From NCBI RefSeq assembly GCF_023218175.1, contig NZ_JALPTH010000008.1, forward strand, positions 124,001 through 188,000: a stretch of DNA of 64,000 nucleotides, given 5' to 3'. A program made the translations under genes and the position numbers. Below, one piece after another: positions 16,121 through 23,241 of this stretch. Source of the stretch: Streptomyces lichenis. GTDB taxonomy: Bacteria > Actinomycetota > Actinomycetes > Streptomycetales > Streptomycetaceae. How positions within the stretch are numbered: position 1 is the first letter of the stretch; the number at the start of each line of letters is the position of its first letter. Under the pieces are notes generated by a model that was not told the DNA's origin, made no database searches, and was given only the letters and a program-made list of their open reading frames with translations.

Positions 16121-16140
16121 CGCTCACGCATCGCTCACGC
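16121..16140 (+). repeat. Paired GCTCACGC motif, right copy
   Basis: Tandem GCTCACGC octamers 90 nt inside the proximal att. It matches 5661-5680 at 18 of 20 bases, in the same orientation. Confidence 0.45.
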
Positions 16141-16194
16141 AAGCAAAGTCCCGGCACCCAGGCCGTGTGACCCACCATGCCCCGAGCAACAGAA

Positions 16195-16227
16195 AACCCC
16201 AGGTCACGGGCTATGTGACCTGGGGTT
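16195..16227 (-). terminator. Island-borne terminator of the tRNA-Thr gene
   Basis: Perfect 13-bp inverted repeat aaccccaggtcac (16195-16207) / gtgacctggggtt (16215-16227). It reads into TTTTCT on the minus strand, 7 nt after the tRNA 3' end. Confidence 0.75.
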
Positions 16228-16229
16228 CT

Positions 16230-16270
16230 TCTGAGCCGCCTTCGGGATTCGAACCCGAGACCTACGCATT
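16230..16270 (-). repeat. Attachment site (proximal), within tRNA-Thr
   Basis: Identical over 41 bases to 5498-5538. It restores the 3' half of the tRNA gene plus 4 nt. Confidence 0.88.
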
Positions 16271-16307
16271 ACGAGTGCGTTGCTCTGGCCAACTGAGCTA
16301 AGGCGGC
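16234..16307 (-). tRNA. tRNA-Thr (anticodon CGT)
   Basis: 74 nt; acceptor stem GCCGCCT/AGGCGGC with discriminator U, D arm AGCTCAGTTGGCCAGAGC, anticodon stem ACGCA/TGCGT around loop CTCGTAA, T arm with GGTTCGAATCC. CCA is not encoded. It is the integration target of the island. Confidence 0.97.
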
Positions 16308-16412
16308 ATGCCGCGCGGACCGCGTTGCGGCGCAGCAGCCTGGCCAAGTTTACACACGTCCGGAGGGTGGTCCGTACGCCCTCCGGACGGGGTGGCCGGG
16401 TGGTGAGGGGGG

Positions 16413-17960
16413 TCAGGTGCAGCGCTTGCCGGGGGTGGGGGCGGTGCCGTCGAGGAGGTAGGTGTTGATCGCGGTGTCGATGCAGTCGCTGCCGCGGCCG
16501 TAGGCGGTGTGGCCGTCGCCGTCGTAGGTGAGCAGGGTGCCGGAAGAGAGCTGGGAGGCGAGGGAGCGGGCCCACTTGTAGGGGGTCGCGGGGTCGCGGG
16601 TGGTGCCGACCACGACGATCGGGGGCGCGCCCTCCGCGGTGATGCGGTGGGGGGAGCCGGTGGCCTTGACGGGCCAGTAGGCGCAGCTCAGTGAGGCCCA
16701 GGCCAGGCCCTTGCCGAAGACCGGGGAGGCCTTCTCGAAGGAGGGCGCGGCCTTGGCGACAGCCTCGGTGGTGCGGTACGCGGGGGGCTGGTCGAGGCAG
16801 TTCACGGCGGCGTTGGCGTACATCAGGTTGGAGTAGGAGCCGTCCGCGTCGCGCTCGTAGTAGGAGTCGGCGAGGCCGAGCAGGGCGGCGCCGTCGCCGC
16901 GCATGGCCTGGGCGAGGGCGTCGCGGAGCCGGGGCCAGGCGCCCTCGTCGTACATGGCGGCCAGCACACCGGTGGTGGCGAGGGCCTCGCCGAGCGGGCG
17001 GGCCTCGCCGGTGGCGACGGGGCGGCGGTCGAGTTCGGCGAAGAAGGTCTTGAGGCGGGTGGCGGCCTGGGCGGGCGTGCCGGTGCCGAGGGGGCAGTCG
17101 GGGCGGGCCACGCAGTCCGCGGCGAAGGCCCGGAAGGCGGTCTCGAAGCCGGCGGTCTGGTCGCGGTTGAGCTCGGCGGTGGGGAGTGAGGGGTCCATCG
17201 CGCCGTCGAGGACGAGCCGGCCCGCCCGGTCGGGGAACAGCTCGGCGTAGGTCGCGCCGAGGAAGGTGCCGTAGGAGGCGCCCACGTAGTTCAGCCGGCG
17301 GTCGCCGAGGACTCCGCGCAGGATGTCCATGTCCCGGGCGGTCTCGACGGTGGAGACATGGGGGAGGACACGGGCGGAGCGGGTCTTGCAGCCCGCGGCG
17401 AAGTCCTTGAAGGCGGTGGTGAGGCGGTCGGTCTCGCGGGGGTCGTCCGGGGTCTGGTCGACCTGGGTGTACGCGTCCATCTGCGGCCCGGTGAGGCACT
17501 GCACCGGTTCACTGCGGGCGACCCCGCGGGGGTCGACGGCCACCATGTCGTAGCGGGCCCGCACCGGGGCGGGGTAGCCGATCCCCGCGTACTGCTGGAG
17601 GTAGCCGACCGCCGAACCGCCCGGCCCGCCGGGGTTGACCAGCAGCGAGCCGAGCCGCTTGCCGGGGCCGGTGGCCTTGACCCGGGAGACCGCCAGTTTG
17701 ATCTGCTCGCCGCCCGGGTCGGCGTAGTCGAGCGGCGCCCGCAGGGTGGCGCACTCGAAGCCGGGCACTCCGCAGGCCCGCCAGGAGAGCCGCTGGCCGT
17801 AGTAGGGCTGCAGCTCCTTCGCCGAGGGCGACGAGGCGGAGGAGCCGGACGCGGCGGCGGACGCCATGGAGGACGCCCCTCCGTCCGTGCATCCGGAGAC
17901 GAGGAGTCCGAGGGTCGCGAGCGCGACGGCGGACGGCTGGAGGAGACGCCTGGGGTCCAT
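16413..17960 (-). CDS. Secreted alpha/beta-hydrolase lipoprotein (TAP-like tripeptidyl aminopeptidase family)
   Basis: The protein has 515 residues. The signal peptide ends in a lipobox (LLVSGC), so it is a lipoprotein. The alpha/beta-hydrolase core has an oxyanion region NPGGPGGSAV, the nucleophile Ser229 in GASYGTFLG, and the late His484 in DGDGHTAYG. The C-terminal TAP-like segment includes PIVVVGTTRDPATPYKWA with the likely acid Asp. Streptomyces has several such enzymes that cut tripeptides or degrade peptides outside the cell. The ATG at 17960 is the only start giving a signal peptide. The frame is open far upstream because of high GC, but that part antisenses holB. Confidence 0.92.
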   Translation of the reverse strand: MDPRRLLQPSAVALATLGLLVSGCTDGGASSMASAAASGSSASSPSAKELQPYYGQRLSWRACGVPGFECATLRAPLDYADPGGEQIKLAVSRVKATGPGKRLGSLLVNPGGPGGSAVGYLQQYAGIGYPAPVRARYDMVAVDPRGVARSEPVQCLTGPQMDAYTQVDQTPDDPRETDRLTTAFKDFAAGCKTRSARVLPHVSTVETARDMDILRGVLGDRRLNYVGASYGTFLGATYAELFPDRAGRLVLDGAMDPSLPTAELNRDQTAGFETAFRAFAADCVARPDCPLGTGTPAQAATRLKTFFAELDRRPVATGEARPLGEALATTGVLAAMYDEGAWPRLRDALAQAMRGDGAALLGLADSYYERDADGSYSNLMYANAAVNCLDQPPAYRTTEAVAKAAPSFEKASPVFGKGLAWASLSCAYWPVKATGSPHRITAEGAPPIVVVGTTRDPATPYKWARSLASQLSSGTLLTYDGDGHTAYGRGSDCIDTAINTYLLDGTAPTPGKRCT

Positions 17961-18112
17961 CCCCGGAGCGTATCCGTGTCTTGTTGGTTTGTTCCTCTTC
18001 GTACTCGTTCGGGTGAGTGGTGGGGCTATTGTCCGTTTATGGGATGAGAGAGGGGTGGGATGCCTGGGGAGGGGGCCGGGGGGGGGAGGGGCGGCTCGCG
18101 GGGGCGGGGGCG

Positions 18113-19318
18113 TCAGCCGGCGCGTAGGGCCATGGTCATCGCCTCCACCGCGAGCAGGGGGACCACGTTCCGGTCGAGGGCGTCCCGGCAGGCGAGGATG
18201 GCCTCGATCCGGCGGAGGGTCTGCTCGGGGGCGGAGTCCCGGGCGGTCCGGTCGATGGCGTCGTGCAGGTCGTTGTTGGCGAGGGCGCCGCGCGTACCGA
18301 ACTGGAGGGTGAGCACGTCGCGGTAGAAGCCGGTCAGGTCGCTGAGCGCGAGGTCGAGGCTGTCGCGCTGGGTACGGGCCTTGCGGCGCTTCTGCTTCTC
18401 CTCCAGCTCCTTCATCACGCCGGCCGTGCCGCGCGGCATCCGGCCGCCCTGGGCCGCGCCGAGGGCCGCCTTCAGCTCCTCGGTCTCCTTGGCGTCGACC
18501 TCCTCGGCGGCCTGCTGGGCGTCCTCGGCCGCCGCGTCGACCAGTTCCTGGGCCGCCCTGAGCGCCGCCCCGACGTCCGCCACCCGCAGCGGCAGCTTCA
18601 GCACGGTGGCCCGGCGGGCGCGGGCCCGCTCGTCGGTGGCCAGCTTGCGGGCCCGGCCGATGTGCCCCTGGGTGGCGCGGGCCGCGAAGTGCGCCGCCTC
18701 CGGCTCCACGCCGTCCCGCCGGACCAGCATGTCCGCGACCGCGTCCACGGACGGGGTGCGCAGGGTGAGCGCCCGGCAGCGGGACCGGATGGTCGGCAGT
18801 ACGTCCTCGATGGACGGGGCGCACAGGAGCCAGACCGTGCGCGGGGCCGGCTCCTCCACCGCCTTCAGCACCGCGTTGGCCGACTTCTCGTTCAGCCGCT
18901 CGGCGTCCTCGACCAGGATGATCTGCCAGCGCCCGTTGGCCGGCGAGGTGAACGACTTGCGGACGGTGTCCCGCATGGCGTCGACCAGGATCTGCGAGCC
19001 GACCGCCGCCACCGTGCTGACGTCGGCGTGGGTGCCGACCACCGCCGTGTGGCAGCCCTCACAGAAGCCGCAGCCCGGCTCCCCGCCGAGCGCCCGGTCG
19101 GGGCTGACGCACTGCAGCGCCGCGGCGAACGCCCGGGCCGCGGTGGTCCGCCCGGCGCCCGGCGGCCCGGTGAACAGCCAGGCGTGCGTCATCTTCGACG
19201 CCTCGGGCGGCTCCTCGCCCCGGGACTCGGCGGTGACGAGCGCGTCGGCGTCGCGCGCGGCAGCGCCGAGCTGGGCCCGGACGTGGTCCTGGCCGATCAG
19301 GTCGTCCCATACGGTCAC
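18113..19318 (-). CDS. holB: DNA polymerase III delta' subunit
   Basis: Clamp-loader subunit of the replicative polymerase. The protein has 401 residues. The AAA+ fold shows FTGPPGAGRTTAARAFAAAL (Walker A with R in place of the usual K), four Cys of the zinc module (CGFCEGCH and C earlier), ILVEDAERLNEKSANAVLKAVEEPAP, and the sensor-1 region TIRSRCRALTLR. The variant P-loop is normal for delta', which does not hydrolyse ATP. The GTG start gives MTVWDDLIGQ, conserved in actinobacteria. It lies downstream of the tmk fusion (135 nt gap), as in other Streptomyces. Confidence 0.95.
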   Translation of the reverse strand: MTVWDDLIGQDHVRAQLGAAARDADALVTAESRGEEPPEASKMTHAWLFTGPPGAGRTTAARAFAAALQCVSPDRALGGEPGCGFCEGCHTAVVGTHADVSTVAAVGSQILVDAMRDTVRKSFTSPANGRWQIILVEDAERLNEKSANAVLKAVEEPAPRTVWLLCAPSIEDVLPTIRSRCRALTLRTPSVDAVADMLVRRDGVEPEAAHFAARATQGHIGRARKLATDERARARRATVLKLPLRVADVGAALRAAQELVDAAAEDAQQAAEEVDAKETEELKAALGAAQGGRMPRGTAGVMKELEEKQKRRKARTQRDSLDLALSDLTGFYRDVLTLQFGTRGALANNDLHDAIDRTARDSAPEQTLRRIEAILACRDALDRNVVPLLAVEAMTMALRAG

Positions 19319-19453
19319 GGGTCACCGCCTCGCGGAATGATGGTGGATGGCGGCTTCCATTGTGCGGGAGGGGTCTGACAGCGGGGGACGACCGGGATCG
19401 AGGGCGGGGGATGACGAAGGGACCGGGCTCGGCGGGCGACCAAAGGGCTGGGC

Positions 19454-22400
19454 TCAGCGGGCGCGGCCGCCGTGGCCGTTGTCCTCGTCCTCGGCGTGCG
19501 GGCCGAGCAGCTCGTCGGCGAGGGTCGGAAGGTCGTCCAGCGGGGTCTCCTCGGCCCAGTCCGAGCGCCGCCGCGGCCGTCCCTGCTCGTCCAGTTGGGG
19601 AAGCTCACGGGTGCGCTCGTTGCCGGCGGGGTCGGGGGAGCCCGGACGGCCACCGGCCCCCGTACCGCTGGAGGGTCGGGCGGGGGAGCCCGATGCGCCA
19701 CGGGCGCCCTTGCGGGCGGGGCCTGTACCACCGGTGGCGGAGGGCGCGTCCTTGCGGGTGGCACCCGGGCCGCCGGTGCCGGGGGGCGGGTCCTTGCGGA
19801 AGAAGTCCTGGGGGACCCGGTCGGCCGGGTCGCCGCCGGACGGCTCCCCGCCCGGCCCGCGGCGCGGCTCCTCCCGGCGTACCGGAGCCGGAGGCACCGG
19901 GGGCAGCACCGCGGTCTCGTCCACGTCCCGGGCATCCGCGCCCCTGGCGGCCCAGCGGCCCCGCTCGTCGCGTACCCGCGGCAGCTTGGCGGTCTCGTCC
20001 ACGGCGCCATGGCCGGTCGGCTCGTCACGGACCGGGCGGAGGATCGCCGTGTCGTCGTCGGAGGCCGCAGAAGTGCCGGTGTCGCGGATGGGGCGCAGGA
20101 GGGTCGTATCGTCGTCGGCGCGCTGCTCGCCCGAGGGCGGGGCGGGGTCGTCCTCGTCCTTGCGGAGGCTGTACGGGGGGACCGGCACCTCCTGGGTGAC
20201 CTCGTTCGGCCGGACGACCGGCGTGGGCACCGTCAGCTCGGCGGCGGACGCCTCGGCCTCCTCCGCCTCACGGCGGCGCCGCTCCTCCTCCACCGCCCGG
20301 GCCTCGGCCTCCTCGGCCTCCCGGCGGCGGGCCTCGGCCGCTGCCTGGCGGCGGGCTTCGGCCTCCGCCTCGCGGCGGGCCTCCTCGGCGCGGAGCAGCG
20401 CCTCCTCGGCCTTGCGCTGCTTCTCCAGGCGGCGCTCCTCGGCCTCGGCCCGCAGCCGCTCCTGCTCCTCCTTGAGGGCGCGCAGCCGCTCCTGCTCCTC
20501 CAGCCGGGCCTTCTCCTCGGCCTCCAGCCGGCGGCGCTCCTCCTCGGCGAGCCGGCGGGCCTCCTCCGCCTGGCGGGCGGCCTCGGCCTCGGCGCGCCGA
20601 CGGGCCTCTTCCTCCTCGCGCCGCTTGCGCTCGGCCTCGCGGCGGCGGGCCTCTTCCTCCTCGCGGCGCTTGCGCTCCTCCTCCTCGGCGCGCAGCTTCG
20701 CCAGCTGCTCCTGGCGCTCCCGCTCCAGCCGCTCCTCCTCGGCCTTGCGGGCGGCCTCCTCCTCGGCCTTGCGGCGGGCTTCCTCCTCCGCCTTGCGCCG
20801 GGCCTCCGCGATGGCCTCCTTCTCGGCCTCGGAGAGCGGAAGCATCCGGTCCAGCCGGTGGCGGACCACGGTGGTGACGGACTCCGGCTCCTGGCCGGCG
20901 TCCACCACCAGATAGCGGCCGGGGTCGGCGGCGGCCAGGGTCAGGAAGCCGGAGCGCACCCGGCGGTGGAACTCGGCCGGCTCCGACTCCAGCCGGTCCG
21001 GCGCCTCGGTGAACCGCTCGCGGGCGGTCTCCGGGGAGACGTCCAGCAGGACCGTGAGGTGCGGGACCAGGCCGCCGGTGGCCCAGCGGGAGATACGGGC
21101 GATCTCGGTCGGCGACAGATCGCGGCCGGCGCCCTGGTAGGCGACGGAGGAGTCGATGTACCGGTCGGAGATGACGATCGCGCCGCGCTCCAGGGCCGGG
21201 CGGACCAGGGAGTCCACGTGCTCGGCGCGGTCGGCGGCGTACAGCAGGGCCTCGGCGCGGTGCGAGAGGCCGGCGGAGGAGACGTCCAGCAGGATCGAGC
21301 GGAGCCGCTTGCCGATGGGCGTGGCGCCCGGCTCGCGGGTGACCACCACCTCGTGGCCCTTGCCCCGGATCCACTCGGCCAGCGCCTCGACCTGGGTGGA
21401 CTTGCCCGCGCCGTCGCCGCCCTCCAAGGCGATGAAGAAGCCGGTCGTGGCCGTGGCCTGGACCGGGTCGGCGCCGCGCAGGGCGTCCCGCAGGTCGTGC
21501 CGCAGCGGTACGCCGGAACGGTCGTCGGTCTTGGCCAGCAGGAGCGCCGCCAGCGGCAGCAGCAGCGCGCCGACCAGCATCAGGGTGAACCCGGCCCCGC
21601 CGTGCGCGAAGACGAAGTCGCCGTTCGCCAGCCGGTGCGGCCCGATCGCGGCGGCCAGCAGCGGGGCGGCGATCGCGCCGAGGGCGACGGCCACCCGGAC
21701 CACCGCCTGGAGGTGCTCGGTCAGCCGCGGACGGCGGAAGTCCTCGGTCTCCTGGTCCAGCAGGGTGTGCCCGGTGTTGGCGGCCACCCCGGCCGCGAAC
21801 CCGGCGCCCAAGGCCAGGAACAGCACCGTCGCCAGGTCCGGCACCAGGCCCATGGCCAGCAGCGCCACCCCGGTGGCGGCGAGCGCCAGGGCCAGCAGCC
21901 GGCGGCGGGACAGCGCCGGGACGATCGTGGGGGCGCGGCGGATGCCCAGCCCCGTACCGCCGGTCAGGGCGAGCACCAGCAGGGCGTAGGCGACCGGACC
22001 GCCGCCGAGGTCGCCGCCGTGCAGCGCGGCGACGGCCGCCGCGGCGGCGATGGCACCGGCCACCGCGCCGCAGGCCAGGACGAGCAGGGGTATGGCCCCG
22101 GTGCGCCCGCGGTCGGCCCCGCCGCCCGACGACGGGCGGCGCAGCCCCTCCAGCGGGGAGCGCGGCCGGGGCGTCGGGGTGCCGGGGAGCTGGAGGAAGT
22201 AGAGGACGGAGACCGAGGCCGCGAAGAGCCCGGCCGCCACATACGAGCCCAGGGCCGCCTGGTGGCTGGTGAACCACTCGACGCCGGTGCCCAGCAGATT
22301 GCCGATCAGGGTGGCGAGCAGCAGGGCGAGGGCCGCGCCGGGTACCACCGCGAAGCCGGTGCGCAGCGACAGCCGGCGCAGGGCGTCCAGATGGTCGGGC

Positions 22401-22969
22401 AGCGGGCGCACCGCGGCGCCCTCCAGCGGCGGGGCGGGCAGCAGCGCCGGGGCGGCGCTCTCCCGGGCGACCGTCCACACCCGCTCGGCGGCGCCGGCGA
22501 CGAAGACGGTGGCCAGGAGGTAGACCATCGCGGTGTCGCCGACCCAGTCGGTCCACAGCGGGGCGATGATCAGCAGCGCGACGCGCAGTCCGTCCGCGCC
22601 GACCATGGTCCAGCGCCGGTCGAGCGGTCCGCCGGGCGCGGTGAAGGTCGTCAGCGGGCCGAGCAGCACCGCGCCGAACAGCACGGTGGCGACCACCCGG
22701 GCCCCGAAGACGGCCGCCACGGCGAAGGCGGCGCCCCGGTAGCCGCCGCCGAAGGTGCCCGCGGCCGCGGTCGCCTGGAGCGCCAGCAGGACCAGGACGA
22801 GCATGGCGAGGGCGTCGCCGATGCCGCCGACGAGCTGCGCGCTCCACAACCGCCGGATCGGCGGGGTGCGCAACAGGGCCCGTACGGCTCGCTCGCGGGA
22901 GTCCGCGGCGAGTGCGGCGTCGGAGTCTGAGGTGGGGCTCAAGACCGTTGGCTGCTCGGCTCGCGTCAT
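19454..22969 (-). CDS. tmk: Thymidylate kinase fused to MFS-like membrane domain and charged coiled-coil tail
   Basis: Makes dTDP from dTMP. The protein has 1171 residues in three parts. Residues about 30-490 have some 12 hydrophobic segments resembling an MFS transporter. Residues about 505-720 are a complete thymidylate kinase: P-loop GGDGAGKST with K523, TREPGATPIGK, the DR(Y) motif in SDRYIDSSVAYQG and LID-like residues. Residues about 720-890 are a very long Glu/Arg/Ala coiled coil (RRKAEEEARRKAEEE), followed by a disordered, acidic and Pro-rich tail to the end. The same architecture is known in Streptomyces and relatives. The membrane part may anchor the kinase; no transported substrate can be named. 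Confidence 0.92.
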   Translation of the reverse strand: MTRAEQPTVLSPTSDSDAALAADSRERAVRALLRTPPIRRLWSAQLVGGIGDALAMLVLVLLALQATAAAGTFGGGYRGAAFAVAAVFGARVVATVLFGAVLLGPLTTFTAPGGPLDRRWTMVGADGLRVALLIIAPLWTDWVGDTAMVYLLATVFVAGAAERVWTVARESAAPALLPAPPLEGAAVRPLPDHLDALRRLSLRTGFAVVPGAALALLLATLIGNLLGTGVEWFTSHQAALGSYVAAGLFAASVSVLYFLQLPGTPTPRPRSPLEGLRRPSSGGGADRGRTGAIPLLVLACGAVAGAIAAAAAVAALHGGDLGGGPVAYALLVLALTGGTGLGIRRAPTIVPALSRRRLLALALAATGVALLAMGLVPDLATVLFLALGAGFAAGVAANTGHTLLDQETEDFRRPRLTEHLQAVVRVAVALGAIAAPLLAAAIGPHRLANGDFVFAHGGAGFTLMLVGALLLPLAALLLAKTDDRSGVPLRHDLRDALRGADPVQATATTGFFIALEGGDGAGKSTQVEALAEWIRGKGHEVVVTREPGATPIGKRLRSILLDVSSAGLSHRAEALLYAADRAEHVDSLVRPALERGAIVISDRYIDSSVAYQGAGRDLSPTEIARISRWATGGLVPHLTVLLDVSPETARERFTEAPDRLESEPAEFHRRVRSGFLTLAAADPGRYLVVDAGQEPESVTTVVRHRLDRMLPLSEAEKEAIAEARRKAEEEARRKAEEEAARKAEEERLERERQEQLAKLRAEEEERKRREEEEARRREAERKRREEEEARRRAEAEAARQAEEARRLAEEERRRLEAEEKARLEEQERLRALKEEQERLRAEAEERRLEKQRKAEEALLRAEEARREAEAEARRQAAAEARRREAEEAEARAVEEERRRREAEEAEASAAELTVPTPVVRPNEVTQEVPVPPYSLRKDEDDPAPPSGEQRADDDTTLLRPIRDTGTSAASDDDTAILRPVRDEPTGHGAVDETAKLPRVRDERGRWAARGADARDVDETAVLPPVPPAPVRREEPRRGPGGEPSGGDPADRVPQDFFRKDPPPGTGGPGATRKDAPSATGGTGPARKGARGASGSPARPSSGTGAGGRPGSPDPAGNERTRELPQLDEQGRPRRRSDWAEETPLDDLPTLADELLGPHAEDEDNGHGGRAR

Positions 22970-23162
22970 CCCATCAGCCTATCCGGGACGGCTGACAGCC
23001 AGTCCTCTCCATCCGCATCGTTCGAACGAACGGCCGGGGAGCCGCCCGGGGAGCCATCCTCGGCAGGACCTACGGGGCGGTACTCGGGCCCCGCGCCTCC
23101 GGAGCCGGCCGACGCGGAAGGGGCGGTACGCGGAGGCCGTACGCCGAAGCAGCCGGCGGTAC

Positions 23163-23202
23163 GCGGAAGGGGCGGCCCCGTTTCCGGAGCCGCCCCTTCC
23201 GC
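23163..23202 (-). terminator. Terminator after topA
   Basis: 14-bp perfect inverted repeat gcggaaggggcggc (23163-23176) / gccgccccttccgc (23189-23202), 40 nt beyond the topA stop. Confidence 0.75.
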
Positions 23203-23241
23203 GCGTACGAGACTCCGCGCGTACGAGACGCGGACCGGCCG

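Larger units (their letters stand above)
5539..16270. mobile_element. Island integrated in tRNA-Thr(CGT); defence cargo, no integrase seen
   Basis: About 10.7 kb lie between the two 41-bp att copies. Integration used the 3' end of the minus-strand tRNA gene, which is restored, and brought a new tRNA terminator. Cargo: small basic membrane protein, XRE-like regulator, HNH-like/ParB-like/SNF2 operon, AbrB-like protein, NaeI-type endonuclease, Vsr, cytosine methyltransferase, HD protein and damaged NUDIX. Local AT-rich patches (6.9-7.1 kb) and some codon choices differ from the flanks. I found no tyrosine or serine recombinase, excisionase, replication or transfer gene, so the island is either mobilised in trans or is a fixed remnant. 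Confidence 0.8.

Noticed and set aside
19472..22930. 1152-codon open frame on the plus strand opposite the tmk fusion
   Set aside because: It is the antisense of a gene with clear domains; composition is Gly/Arg/Gln low complexity as expected from GC-rich shadow frames.
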